Below, in pieces: positions 35,657-47,401 of a DNA stretch of 64,000 bases (its first letter is position 1; the number at the start of each line of letters is the position of its first letter). The notes under the pieces are model-generated. The model did not search any database, was not told the origin of the DNA, and saw only the letters and a program-made list of their open reading frames with translations. The position numbers were made by a program, and so were the translations under genes. This stretch comes from Omphalotus guepiniiformis. Taxonomy: Eukaryota; Basidiomycota; Agaricomycetes; Agaricales; Omphalotaceae. Where the stretch lies: positions 1-64,000 of the forward strand of contig JAQOOI010000050.1 in assembly GCA_028554645.1 (NCBI GenBank), given 5' to 3'.

Positions 35657-37093
35657 ATGTACAATTCCGACCGTTCTGAGTATACTATCTCGTCTGACTC
35701 TCCGCTTTCTCAATGTGACTCAGATGCCCGTGGTAACTCTGACAGTGACTCCTGGGAGGCCCACCCACTGTATGGTGTACTACACAGTAGTGAAGCCGAT
35801 TGCTCGACATGCAATATATTTGTGGCACACATCCGCGAATATAAATCTTCCCCAACGATTGGATTTGAAAGGGCTCTCAATGAGTATCACAGTAGGAGCG
35901 ACCGAGACTATTTTGAAGGAGTCGCCGAAGGACGTCGGCTTGAAAAGGCAGAACGTGGATGTCCAGAGGAGTGCAACTGCCGTACGAAGCTGCGACTTAT
36001 AGAGCAGGTCCTGCGCGGGGATTTTTCCGTGGCTCAAGATTCTTCTCAAGCTTCTAACTTTGCCAAGAGCTCGGGTGTTCCAAAACATGCTGATGAAGTC
36101 GGAGATAGCATTGTATTAGCTGCGGAGCAGCAGGATTCGAAATTGCAGGCCCAACTTGAACCTGAGGTCTCCACGAGCAATCAGACCTTGCTCCCAGGTG
36201 GCTCGTCCTTAACAGCGATTCCGAGCTATGCGCTTGTCGCTGGCAGTACCCCCGCTTCGAATGGTGTTGTCGTACCGGCGGCCAATTCCAGCATCCGACG
36301 ACCTCCAGCATCCCTGCCATCTCGTCCTCCTGTTACTCCGACTACAGCTGCTACGACTCAAGGACCCACATATTCCGTGCCCTCTGCTTACTACGACACC
36401 TATCTGTTCCATCCCGGAGTCGAGCAGCATCTTAATCTGCTATTTCGAGCGGCTCATGGAGGTGACGAGCGAGCTTTACTCAAAGTCAAACAGTTGTGTA
36501 CAGAGGCGCATGCAACCCCTTCGGAACACAAAACTTTCGGCATGCGGTTCGTGTTGTCCCGCTGGCGTAACCCCGCTGCCCTCGCTCAGGCTCAGGCTCA
36601 GCAGGCGTACAATAGAAATCAACGAGGACGCCCGGCGAGCTTGTACAGTGGCAGCACCGGCATCGTTAATCCCAGGTCTGATGACCCACCCGAAGTCTGG
36701 TGGGAATACCTCCGTGTTTACAAGGCGTCTCCTTGGCCTCGTGGGGTACGTGCAGACCCAAACGGTGACCCCAACTTATCAGATGTAAAAGCCCATCGCA
36801 TCTTTCAGAGAGTCCGGCCTGCGAATTGTGCCTCCACAGTTCGTACGGAGTTCACGCTCTCCATGCTGGCTATTTTCACTACTCCAGGCAGATATGCCCA
36901 GCTTATATCTGACCTTGGTCTCACTATCACCGTACCTCCTTTGTACGTTGCCTACCATCCAACCACACCTTCTACCATTACCGAAGAAGATGTGGCGCGA
37001 CATTACGCGTATTGTGGGATCACCATTTCTGAAGCGGAAAACGAGATTGCGCCGTGGGCCACAGAGTATGGCTCAGGACCAAAGCACACCTAG
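35657..37093 (+). CDS. Intronless hypothetical protein, 478 aa
   Basis: A single uninterrupted frame from MYNSDRSEYTISSDSPLSQC. The N-terminal part has a Cys-containing segment, ADCSTCNIFVAHIREYKSSP, then an acidic and basic stretch with CPEECNCR. A low-complexity Ala/Pro/Thr linker follows. A compact C-terminal half reads YDTYLFHPGVEQHLNLLFRA, WWEYLRVYKASPWPRGVRAD, FQRVRPANCASTVRTEFTLS, and ends IAPWATEYGSGPKHT. Lack of introns is unusual among its neighbours and could mean retro-origin or a lineage-expanded family. I recognise no function. The AHGGDERALLKVKQLCTEA stretch is helical and reminds me of Agaricomycete-restricted families. Confidence 0.7.
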   Translation: MYNSDRSEYTISSDSPLSQCDSDARGNSDSDSWEAHPLYGVLHSSEADCSTCNIFVAHIREYKSSPTIGFERALNEYHSRSDRDYFEGVAEGRRLEKAERGCPEECNCRTKLRLIEQVLRGDFSVAQDSSQASNFAKSSGVPKHADEVGDSIVLAAEQQDSKLQAQLEPEVSTSNQTLLPGGSSLTAIPSYALVAGSTPASNGVVVPAANSSIRRPPASLPSRPPVTPTTAATTQGPTYSVPSAYYDTYLFHPGVEQHLNLLFRAAHGGDERALLKVKQLCTEAHATPSEHKTFGMRFVLSRWRNPAALAQAQAQQAYNRNQRGRPASLYSGSTGIVNPRSDDPPEVWWEYLRVYKASPWPRGVRADPNGDPNLSDVKAHRIFQRVRPANCASTVRTEFTLSMLAIFTTPGRYAQLISDLGLTITVPPLYVAYHPTTPSTITEEDVARHYAYCGITISEAENEIAPWATEYGSGPKHT

Positions 37094-37230
37094 TCTCATG
37101 TCATAATATATTTCTCGCTTGATTTACATATGCCAACTTGTATACTTACTACAATTTTTTGCGCGACCTGCATGTACATACAGTGATTGAGATGTTTCAC
37201 AAACAGATTGTCATTCAATCTATTACAGCT

Positions 37231-40200
37231 TTAGGTACGCCAGTATGTCTGTGCAAAGTCATGTATCTTATCTAACATGACAGTGATGTAGGACGTTTCG
37301 TTCAATAGCGCCTCGAAATGTTTGATAGCCTCCTCTTCTGTTAAATCCAACCGGAACTTCTCCTGTATTTGTTCATGGACATCTCGATGCTTGATGTCAG
37401 GGATATTTGCATCTACCATAAGCGCAACCAAGTTCAGAATGAGATTCGCACTCTTCCGCAATATAGTGAAGGCAGTGAAGCAGAAATTCTTGAATCGTGC
37501 GTAGTGCGGAGAGTTGGCGCCTCCCATCCCATCTACCATTTCTTTGCAAACCTTGACAGCTGGCGGGAAGGGTTTAGGATCGCGCCCGAGAATGTATCCA
37601 AAATCTACATGAAAGAAATGACCTAGCCCGGTTGATTATTAGTGATATCGGTGACCTAGGAGGCTCAAATTACGCAGCATACTCACCGTCAGGAGCGACG
37701 AGTAGATTATCCAGATGCCGATCTCCCACACCTAGTAGATAGGTAACGACACAATAACCAGCTACAGCAGATATCATTCAATGGGTGCGCCACACTGTAA
37801 GAGAAATCAGGGCTCACCGCAACTCCGGACAAAGGTGTCTATGACACCGGGTTCAATCCCAGACGTTCCGACACTGCCTTCGTCAGGATAATTTGCCCTC
37901 AGATATTGCAGTACGTTTCCGTGTTCGCTGACGATAGTCGCTATAGTCTTGCTCGGTATGAATTGCGCCATCCCTTGCAACGGACCTGTCGCCAACACAT
38001 CGTAAGGGCTCAGTTTCAAGTCTAAGTTCTCCTGCCGAAGCAGCCGATCCATCAACGTGAATAGCTGTATTACGAGCTGGTCTTGCCGCATATCGTCCCC
38101 ATCCTTGAATATTACAGGAAATTCAGAACCGTCGGAACATTGGAAGTACAGAAGGAGAGGATAGAGATTGGACTTGAAAACGGAGGATTTCTCTGCAATG
38201 ATACCGGTAACCTCGATGCGCGCATTGAGAGGTAATGGGAGTGGAGGCATTGCATTGAGATTATTCTTGGAATCCGCTAATATAGCTTGTAACCTTTCCT
38301 TTTTCTTGATGCTCGAATCTTTAGACGTGCGTAGTTCTCTGGCACGTTTTGCTAAAGTCTCAACCAGTTGTCCTTGTCGACGCAGCAGCTCACGTCGCTC
38401 TGACCCGTTTTCAGCCTTGGGGATGGAATTAACGAATGCCGGTGAACAAATGTATGAGATAGTTACCTCGAGGATCTTGTTCATGAACTTGAAAACCACT
38501 CGACCATACATTTTGGATATCACTTTGTCTTCTAATGCGACCTCAACCATGAGATACCAGTACAATCTGTTCCCCAACACCTGATTCTGCACTCCCCGAG
38601 AAATAAGGAAATCTGTCAGTCCACTGTCGTCATATGATATTGCATTGGCAGCGGATCGAGAAGAGCGCTGGTCTGAGGCCGCACTTTCGAACTTCAAAGC
38701 TTGTACCAACTGTAAGAGATACAGTAACAATTCCTGGACAAGTACCTATGGGTAAACACACGAAGCTCGCAAAAGAAGAGGGGAACACACCTCATCATCG
38801 GCCCTTGCCAACTGCCTGACCGCAAACGCTCTTACTCGAGAATCCACTGTTCCGGGGCCAAGCAGTTCTAGCGCATCGTCCGTATCGATCTCTGTCCATT
38901 GCGGGAGTAATTCCTCGACAGCCTGCTTAACTTCTGACGGATCCCGCCATGTTACGGCCTTAAGGAACTTCGTCAGGCCGCGCTTGTCTCGGGCAAGATA
39001 GAAACGGAATTTCCAGATCAAGTCTTTCTCTTCGGGACTCAATGGCTGACTGGGAGCGTAATTGAGAATTTCCTGAAACGATCAATTAACTGACGGTCTG
39101 AAATTGCAACGACTATGCTCTTACCCCGATATTATCTCTGTCTTTCGCGTTAGGCTTGAGTTCTCGATCATACGGTCCACTGCGGTGACTCCGAACAAGC
39201 CGACGATGCTTGTCCTCTACAGGGTTCTCGCGAGCAATCTCAGGGTCAAGGACGCTCCACAGATGTAAATCTGCCGTAAACGACGCTGTTGGGACAATCG
39301 GGGTCTGAGGGGGTTGAGGAGGTAAAGTGGAGGTCGACGGGAGACTGGGAGCTTCCTGCTCTGCTTTGTTAGTTTCCGAGTCATGAAGTGCATGGCTGCA
39401 CTGAATGCGGCTTACTGGTTCACTGAATATGACCGGGAAGTCAAACCGAGGTAGGTCAATGTAAAGGAAGAGGTTCTCGGATTTCTGAGCTTCAGCCTGA
39501 CAGGTTATAGTGTGGTCAAAGATATAAATTCGACTTCGTCTGCTCAACGACGTACTGCATGAATCTCCTCCATCTTGCGGAAGGTCATCTTATCCAGCCA
39601 GTCAGATTTCTGTAGATCCCCTCGTTCGTATTTCTTCACGAGCTAAACACGAACATAGTTCAGCAACTCGATTCATTAAAGTATATGTATATCCTGGACT
39701 TACCTTCTCTAAACGGCCCATTTCATCCCTTACACCTAGTTTGCTTGGAGTAGTTGTTTCGACCGAACCGTCTGCTTCGATTCCTGGCCATAATAGCAAG
39801 CGATGTTTGCCACGACGTAAAGTCCTTTGTTGAATGGGTGAGTTTACTCTTGAAGGGCAATGCAATGACCAGAACGTACCACTTCTTCCCAAACAGACGA
39901 AACGTTGTTCCTCCAACCGGTGTAGCAGCTCGTGGACCAGCAATGTCCCACACCGTGAAAGTGATCTGTGCACTCAGAGGAAGGTCGCAATATCTAACGG
40001 GGAATGTGATCCACTCGTTCCAACTGTTGATTCTGTATCAGTTTCCTGTCCGGAAATATCTCAGTTGATAGAGCGCACATATACGAATTCTTGAATGCTT
40101 TGAAGGACGTGCGAAAAGGGATCGTAAGAGGCTTGTTGTCCGCGATGAGTTGGCAAGTGACATAGAGATCTGAGAGTACCCTTGAGCTCTGAGGTTATTT

Positions 40201-40446
40201 CGAAACCAGTTCAAAGGAATTAAGAGGCTCACGGTGACTGTACGCCATGAAATTTGAGTTCTGGGTTGTCCAATAATTCCGTGAAAGACCTTGGTTGACG
40301 GTTTCCTTCTAATTGGGATCTGCGACATTGAGATGAGCAAGTAAAGTTATGGAGATGCGACGTTGAGAGTACATTCGAATGGTGACTGGTAGCTTGAGAT
40401 CGGATAATTTTGCGAACGTGAAGTCATCTCTACTATCTTTGTCCAT
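37231..40446 (-). CDS. VPS34: Class III phosphatidylinositol 3-kinase
   Basis: Lipid kinase that makes PI3P for vacuolar sorting and autophagy. The minus strand starts [20 protein letters not shown] with VTIR, the conserved VPS34 N-terminus of the C2 domain. Middle exons hold the C2 and helical (PIK) regions: [20 protein letters not shown] and [15 protein letters not shown]. The kinase domain has [40 protein letters not shown] (phosphate-binding Lys), [20 protein letters not shown], the catalytic loop [13 protein letters not shown] (about 37725), [20 protein letters not shown] (activation loop DFG) and [18 protein letters not shown]. It ends DFAQTYWRT, near the usual membrane-binding WRK-like tail. 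Many introns of about 50 bp. It lies in tandem with the biotin gene, whose 3' end is 233 bp upstream. Confidence 0.94.
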
Positions 40447-40679
40447 AGCTATTAGCGACCACCGGAAGGCAGAAAGACTGGGTCAAGCTCTAAGTCCTGC
40501 AACGACGTCCTGAGGCCTGAAGAGTATCAATTGGGTAGGCGCTTGAAGACCATGAGCGCTTATTTTACCACGATCAGCCAAACTCGACTCTGCTACCACT
40601 TATTATTGATAAGGCTCAGGTTACTTCGTACACCTTTTGATTCGTATATATACAGTTTAAAGAAGCATCTAAGGAAGCA

Positions 40680-43370
40680 CTAGGATTTTGGCCTTGCATC
40701 TTCTATCCCCAGGATTTCAAATATTTTGTCTTCGAGTTCTCCGACAGTGTGCAAATCGGTGTTGAGACTAGTCATGAAGTACGCAACATTTCCTAGAGTC
40801 CGAAAATGTACTCCGTAAGGAGCACCTCCAGGCGAAGTCGTCAGTTTGTCGGTATTATTCACAGATAGGATGGGTCGGAAAACGGATTCTGCAGAGTTGG
40901 ACGTATAGCCTGACCGAATACATATTAGCTGAGTCGAACATTGTCAAATAGCAAATCTACACGTACCTCCTTGAGAGTCTTTCAACTTGATCGCCAATAC
41001 AGTCCCCAGAGCCATTGCTTCCTCTACTGAGGGAAGTTTTGATACAGTACTGAGGAAATCAGGATGCCACAAGCTCCATACTGAAGATGTCCCACTCTGT
41101 GGATTCTGTTCTCCCTGTTGTAAACGTTTGTTCCAGTCGAACATGTCCCAGTTTTCCTTTGCCTGCAGGTGCGTAGAACTTTCAGCAACTTGTTTGATCA
41201 AGCGCAGCGTCTCGTTGGCGACCTCACATCCGATAGCATGAGCTGTATACGAATGTCCATGCAGCAAAGCGTCGGCTTTGTTTTCACTATAGAACGCTTC
41301 AAAAATCGACTTCGAAGCGAGCGTTGCGGCTAGAGGGACTAGGCCGCCCGTGAGGATCTTGGCGTGCACAGAAATATCTGGGGTTACACCTAGGATAGAT
41401 GATGTTGTTTCTACACCGAGACGGTATAACCCGACGAACACTTCGTCGAATATAACCGGGAGACCTGACCACGAAGAGCTTGCACCTGCGTCATTTCCGC
41501 GTACGACGTCAATGAGAGCGCGCTGGAAGAGCGGGTCAACAAAAACCATGCCCCCAGCCCCCAGAACCAATGGTTCGAGCACCAGTGCACCAAGTTTGAG
41601 GCCTTGTCGCTCAATTTTTGCGAGAACATGTGTGATATACTGGATATACTGAGTGTACAGCGGAGAGTTCAGGCGACTTTGGACATCATAAGTCCATGAA
41701 AGCGACTTCATCTCGACCATTGACGGACCTTTGTCACTTGACGTAGGGGGTATACGTACCCACACTTTTCCTTCTCGTATGGAAATGGAAGGGGGGTCAA
41801 GCCAGAAGCCTCTCGCGTTGTGCCACTCGCATGTATAAACACCATCTCCCTCTTCACAAGCATCCATAGCACCAATGGTATCGCCATGATAGCTGCCTTT
41901 CAATCCCAAAACACCCAACGATTTCTGGTCCTCCCTGGAAAGAGTGTTCGATGACTTCTTCGAGAACGCTCTTAATGCCATTTTCAACGCAATTTCCATT
42001 CCAGTTGAGCCGTCATCGGAAAAAAATGCACGCGAAGCCCAGCCCTTTCCAGGTCCTTCATGCACAAGGTTTTCAGCGAGCTTCAGTGCAGGGAGATGGG
42101 AGGCCTTGGGGAACATGACATGCCCGTAACGTCCAGCGGCTCTGGCAGCTGCGAGTGTGAGTGCCGTGTTGGTATGTCCAAATGTTTGAGTCCACCAGGA
42201 TGCGGACCCGTCAAGCTGAGGCTGCAGAAGTGAGGTCTGATTTTGAGTTGCCGAATCGTTATGAGAGGCAGCGACACTGAAAAAATCTGAGTAAGCGCTG
42301 TCTATGACGGTGACATCCTTCTCTTCTTTGATTGTTCCATGTTGCACGAAAGGCCACCAGATAGTATCCATAGTTCGGCGGGGCATGGATTGCAGTTCCT
42401 CTATACGCCGTTGATGACACGTGTCTAAGCGCTGCAATATCTCTGTTATTTCGACGCTGCTTAAAAGCGAATCGTAGTAGTGGTTCGTGGAGGAGTGGTT
42501 GGCTGTAGGATCCGCAAGACGGTCCGGAGGAGGTTCAACGGAGGACACCAGCACCTCACGATCCGCAAAATACTCCTTGAGATATTCCCAATTTCGATAG
42601 TAGTTGTCACGGAAAAGGAGGATCGAGTCCACGATGAAACCACGTAGGACGAGCGTTTCGTAGGCAGAGATGGTGGTAGAGATGCCACCTAATTTTGAAT
42701 CACCAATAAGGATAGTCGGCAGAAAAAGAGGACGATAGGCTTCAACTTGGGTGATTCCGGATAAGGTGGGACTGTGGACACCTTTCAGCGAACATCAGGC
42801 CTTCAAAATCAAACGACAAACGCCGAGCCTCACTAGAAAACGCTAATTCTCACCTCCAGCAGTCTCCACGTACATGTTTGAGTAGCCACGAGAATGAAAA
42901 GCACAATCTCGGACATGACTAGCAATAGCATTAACAAAAGTGCTGTTCGAAGGTACCTGCACTCAGATTAGCTGTATTGGACTGGGTAAAATACTAGTTA
43001 CTGACATTATTCTGGTTATTGAGTTTTTTGCTAACGTCTGCATTAGCCATTTTCACGGCAAGATGTGGACTGACAGGGTCCTGGTATCGATACAGACATT
43101 CCGTGAAGACGCGTTCTTTGAAAGTAGAAGTATAGCGTTTTATGTGTCTAAAGCCCGCGATCAAATAACTATGGCAATAAAAAGAAAAAAAAACACTTAC
43201 CCATCGTCTGCGTCTTCTGGTGGACCTGTGCTAACAGGCTTCAAGTAATGAACATCGGTATTGTTCGCAGCCGAACCACGGACGAGAGCGGTAGTCAAAA
43301 TTGTCTTTCCAACATCGGTATTAGCACCAAATATCTGATGAACGCGAAGATTTTTGAACAAGAGAGACAT
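40680..43370 (-). CDS. BIO3-BIO1: Bifunctional dethiobiotin synthetase / DAPA aminotransferase
   Basis: One protein for two successive biotin steps. It starts MSLLFKNLRVHQIFGANTDV and has the dethiobiotin synthetase P-loop GANTDVGKT at residues 15-23. Then HYLKPVSTGPPEDADD, CLYRYQDPVSPHLA, MYVETAGG|VHSPTLSGITQ, LPTILIGDSKLGGISTTISA and LLFRDNYYRNWEYLKEYF. The class III aminotransferase half follows: TIWWPFVQHG, DGSASWWTQTFGHTNTALTL, AARAAGRYGHVMFP, FFSDDGSTGMEIALKMALRA, GLKGSYHGDTIGAMDACEEG, VLEPLVLGAGGMVFVDPLFQ, LPVIFDEVFVGLYRLG and the PLP lysine in HAKILTGGLVPLAATLAS. A C-terminal exon ends EILGIEDARPKS. The BioA and BioD order and fusion match eukaryotic BIO3-BIO1 proteins, which are mitochondrial. 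No clear presequence is visible before the P-loop. Confidence 0.93.
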
Positions 43371-43753
43371 CCACACAAGCTGCCTGATCCCTACTCACGA
43401 AGAGCGAGAGAAGAGCGAGAGGGTACGAGCTCCTGGTACTTGGTCTGGGGCAAGTGTTTGGTCGCGCTGCTCTAGGCAGCTTCGGCATCTCTTGATGGGG
43501 GCACGACATCCACAAAAACTTGGTCGACATGTCTCTTCAACTTCAAAGCTTCAAGCTTCAAGCTCAAGCCTAACTACATTGAAAACCTATTATTGCGTTT
43601 TCTCGAGCTACATACATGATACATCACATATTCCCGCCTTAGCCTGTGACTATGTATGTAAGACGAAATTGTCAAGCGGCCGGCTCGGTATAGCTTTCGA
43701 AGATTCCACCGCCACAATCTGAGACGGTCATTCTCGCTTTCAAGTGTTCTACG

Positions 43754-44707
43754 ATGTCTCCAATAAATGGCTCTGCATTTCTCCAACATCTTATCGCGCA
43801 GACACGGCAGAATGTAGACTTTCTTATTTCTCAGAACCAAATTTCTCCAGCGGCTGGCCGAGAGATTCTTGATCGTCTTCCTGATCCTGTAGCTGCGTTG
43901 ACTAGTCGAACGTCAAGTCTTCTCATTACTCCTCCAAGTCCTAGACCTCCTTCGCCCACTGGCTACCAGCCAGGATCTCGAGATTATTCTGAGCCCCCTC
44001 CTGGTGCTGTGCGCGCGAAGGCGCTTTGGGGTTATAATGAGGACGGGCAGGTAATGTGTATGACTTTTCACCACTTGCCTAGGTCACTCACCTTTCATAA
44101 TAGGATCCACAAGATCTTACCTTTCATGCGGGAGACGTCATCGAGATAGTTCAAGAAACCAACGTGGATTGGTGGACGGGCAGATACAAAGGGCGAGAAG
44201 GGCTGTTTCCCTCAAACTACGTTGAGAAACTTCCACCTGTATCTCTTCCTCCCCGACCTTCACCTTCACCTCGACCATCCTATGATACACCACCACCTAT
44301 CAGCCCGCCTCCCACTGCACCCTCGTATCCGTCATACGCTCCCAGTTATGCTCCCTTTTATGCACCGCCTCCCGGGCCTCCTGGTGGATATCAAGGACCG
44401 CCCCCTCCGAACCCATCTTATTCTCCGTATGCTGCACCCCCTCCTGTACCCGTCTCGGCTGCACCACCTCCAACAGTAATTGAACCACAGAAGAAGCCTA
44501 GTAAGTTCGGTGGACTAGGAAACACGGTATGTCTTGATTTCTCTTGCGTTAGACACAACAATGACCTCGTCTAGCTTGCCCACTCTGCTGCAGGCGGTGT
44601 GGGTTTTGGAGCCGGTAAGTTTTCGTCACATTTGACTGCATTGCATACTGAGCGTTTTGTTTCAAGGTTCTGCCGTTGGCAGCGGTATCATCAATTCAAT
44701 ATTCTAG
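43754..44707 (+). CDS. SH3-domain protein, proline-rich
   Basis: Starts [20 protein letters not shown]; the N-terminal helix (to about residue 45) is followed by a Ser/Pro linker. The SH3 domain spans an intron: [57 protein letters not shown]. The ALYDY-like, double-Trp and PSNYV hallmarks are all present. A Pro/Tyr-rich segment ([20 protein letters not shown]) leads to [11 protein letters not shown], an intron, and a glycine-rich hydrophobic end, [20 protein letters not shown], then IF. This plan is that of fungal Lsb1/Pin3-like actin-patch adaptors, with the C-terminal glycine tail seen in basidiomycete members. Partners are not known. It is the last intact gene before the transposon island. 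Confidence 0.85.
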
Positions 44708-44909
44708 GTAAGATAGTTGAGAATTCGTCGTCAACTCATGGAACTCTTTATGTACATCTATAAACTTGATCGTTGTATAACGAAATCCTACATTTCTGTT
44801 GTTAAACAAGGTGTACTACACTTGATACTGATAGTCTTGTTTGTTGCCATTGGACTGTAGCAATAGAGAACAGCCGTGCCGTTGTGTGATCTTTGGTTTC
44901 TTCTTCTAA

Positions 44910-45110
44910 ATGTCTCTACCACCAGAGCTCAAGGCTGCGGAATCTATATGGTCAACAAACGGACACGGACTGCCTGAACAATGTCTGGAAAGATTACATT
45001 TATCAAAGGAACCTGATACTGTGGTCATCTCTACATTCAAACTTGGGTGTGCTCATCAGCAAAACCTACGTAAACATATAAAGGATTATTCCATACAGTA
45101 TTTGTTATAA
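44910..45110 (+). pseudogene. 5' fragment, probable CaiB/BaiF-type CoA-transferase
   Basis: Open frame starting MSLPPELKAAESIWSTNGHG, with LPEQCLERLHLS, DTVVISTFKLGCAHQQ, after which similarity stops and the frame ends in NLRKHIKDYSIQYLL. The AAESIW..NG..P..LERL and SSFKLG..AQ style resembles the N-terminus of fungal family III CoA-transferases. Only about 50 residues of the expected 450 or more remain. The break falls where the KDZ element begins (about 45061-45109), so the gene seems cut by insertion or deletion. The family call is from memory of the motif and is moderate to weak. Confidence 0.4.
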
Positions 45111-45285
45111 TTGAGAAAATAATATGTCTTGATTTCAAGGGTATTATAGCAAGACCCCCTGGATTGGAATGTTATTGGGATTCCATGAAATGATAGCAAG
45201 TCTTGTAATGAATAACAGGAATTATTACATATTCTAGGGAGTACTACAGACATTATTGAAGGAATCAATGTATTTTAGATGTTAG

Positions 45286-45426
45286 AATACATAGTGGGTT
45301 TATAAGACATAGTGAGTGTTATAACATGTAGTGAGTGTTATAAGACATAGCGAGTGTTATAACATGTAGTGAGAGTCATAAGACATAGCGAGTGTTATAA
45401 CATGTAGTGAGTGTTATAAGACATAT
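45286..45426. repeat. Left subterminal tandem repeats of the KDZ element
   Basis: About seven units of 19-22 bp alternating GTGTTATAAGACATAGYGA and GTGTTATAACATGTAGTGA. GTTATAAC within the unit is a perfect 8-bp palindrome, a plausible transposase-binding site. Related units recur at 49590-49666. Confidence 0.8.
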
Positions 45427-45469
45427 GATGGGCTTCGTAAGGTAGTCTTGTTCACACTGAGGCATGGTG

Positions 45470-47350
45470 TCCAGGCAACATATGCGGCACATCTCAGCTG
45501 CTCTAGTATGTCCTTCTTCCTTTCTGCACAACAAGGTCTAATATCTTTCACAGCTTGTCACACTCATTACTATCCCAATTACTACGTCTGAGATAATCAA
45601 CGAATTTACTACGAAAATATTCCATCAGTGATACAAGCTGCTGAACATCATTACATAGAATGCGAGCTTGTGGACCTTTTCATCGGGCAGATGCTGAACT
45701 CACGGTATGTTTTTTCTTCAACTTTGTTTTCATAAATTACTCACAACCTTTTCAGGACTTCAGCTACAAATTCGGCTCGAATATACAATGAGCATTTGTC
45801 ACAGCATGATGCCGAACGCAAACCACCTCAATGGTCGAACGAGAGTAGTTTCAAGCTCACAACAGATCATGTTTGGGATGCTTTCATCATTCTCTCCCTG
45901 CTTGAGGACTTTCAGCGGCAGCAGTTGGTTTTGGCTGTTCCCCATGATGGATTGCAGAAGCTGTGTTTTAATGCCGCGATGCAGCTTCGAAATCAACGAA
46001 TTGTTCAACAAGGGCAAGATGATGATCGACATTATTGCGACAAGTGTTTAAAGGTTTACAAAGTCAACAGTGTGCTATGTAAGTTCTCACATGAGTTACG
46101 CTCACGCAGTGATACTGAGATATGTTTTAGCCAAGATTCATGCGATGGTTGTTGATGGTGTTTGCATAGGACATCCTCGCTGTGCATATCAGGACGAGAC
46201 GTGTTGTGAACCATTGGCCGAAAACAACTCTTGTTTTTGCATGGAACACGAATCAGAGAATTATGTGTGCGCAGTCGTGGGCTGTCAGTCTCCATCCTGC
46301 AATGGTTTCTTGACATGTGGCCAATCCAATCATCGCATACTCGAGAAGAATCATTCCGCTCGTAACAAGGCTTTCTTCCAGCTCAAGAATATATTGCAAC
46401 GCCAAGCAATTCTTTGTCCTTCTGATTCTCAAGGTTCGGAATTCATTGCTGACGGAATTGAGAGCGCTGACGGACCTGATCATGTACCCCACTCCACCAC
46501 ATTTGTTGAGACTGGGCCCTCTGCATCCAGCTTTTCAATTGAATGTTCAGCTGACAAACGTGACGAGAATGTCAAGGCGATATTTGGCTGTCTTCGTACT
46601 CATGCCGAGTTAGTCTTCCATCAGCCTTGTGGTATCATTATCTGACGCGAAACATGTTTTAGGGCGGAAAGCTTGAAACAATTAATGGTATGTGCTATGC
46701 GAGATGAAGATACACCTGGGGCGTTCCCCCCCAGACCCTCCCGCAAGGGCGTTCCCCCCTTGCATCCCCCCCTCTTTTTCTCCCCTCTCTCTCTTTTCGA
46801 GTTTTTCAATGTCTCTTGTGCGGGGGAGACCCCCATGGACCCCCCTGACCGCTCGCCGCGGAGGCCCACTGTGTGGAGCAACTTCTTTTTCTTCCTTTCC
46901 TCTTCCTCGCTTCTATCTTGCTCACATTATCGTTTGCAGTCTGCTCTACACTGGCTTCGTGCACACAACCTCCTCCCAGATGTATCTTTTTACGATAACA
47001 ATTGTCACTTGTATTGCTATCTCGCTGCACATGGTGATTTGCTTATTCATGAACTCGTGTTACCCATCAATGTTTTCCACTGGCAGTGCAAGCACAAGAA
47101 GACTGATATCGAATGTTCTTTCCATTGTAATCCATATTCATTTCCCGAGCTATGTGACGAAGGTAGTAACAGCTGGATATTCAACTCATCTATTGCCGAG
47201 CAGAACAATGTTTGGCTTGGGGGTTATCACTCAATGTTGCGGGAGATGTCTTCTGTGAAGTACGATTTTTTTTTAGACGAGATGATACGTCGCCGCAATC
47301 AAACAATGATAAAAAAGTTGTACAATAGTTTCCCTGGATCGTTGCCATAG
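45470..47350 (+). pseudogene. KDZ transposase with CxC5 and CxC6 cysteine clusters (broken)
   Basis: Reading through, the order is CxC5-like (HYYPNYYV, a stop, DNQRIYYENIPSVIQAAEHH, an intron, TSATNSARIYNEHLSQHDAE), a CDKCLKVYK segment, and CxC6-like (VVDGVCIGHPRCAYQDETCC, FCMEHESENYVCAVVGCQSP, CNGFLTCGQSNHRILEKNHS). KDZ catalytic remnants follow: FGCLRTHAELVFHQPCGIII, a stop, RETCFRAESLKQLM, an intron, FYDNNCHLYCYLAAHGD, VFHWQCKHKKTDIECSFHCN, FPELCDEGSNSWIFNSSIAE, QNNVWLGGYHSMLREM and FFLDEMIRRRNQTM. Premature TGA stops at 45589-45591 and 46643-46645 make it inactive as read. The first sits where family members tend to have Arg, as if CGA became TGA. The intron at 46688-46939 is abnormally long. 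Confidence 0.82.
46688..46939 (+). other. 252-bp intron swollen by a C-rich insertion
   Basis: The exon ends KQLM and the next begins SALHWLRAHNLL; donor GTATGT, acceptor TTTGCAG. Inside is a block (about 46724-46875) of C-runs and repeated GGGCGTTCCCCCC, quite unlike the AT-rich element around it. Other introns in the gene are about 50 bp, so this is probably a later insertion. Confidence 0.65.
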
Positions 47351-47401
47351 TGTATGTATGATAGTATGTTCTATATAGTAATGTTTACAATATTCTATAC
47401 T

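Noticed and set aside
36228..36788. 186-codon plus frame inside the 35657-37093 gene
   Set aside because: Out-of-frame shadow with Leu/Arg-rich, Pro-rich composition.
45286..45426. CRISPR-like array
   Set aside because: Units are contiguous without unique spacers, in a eukaryote, and recur at the other end of a transposon.
46692..47258. 188-codon plus frame across the C-rich intron
   Set aside because: Runs through an intron and overlaps the KDZ frame; the Pro-rich part is from C-runs.
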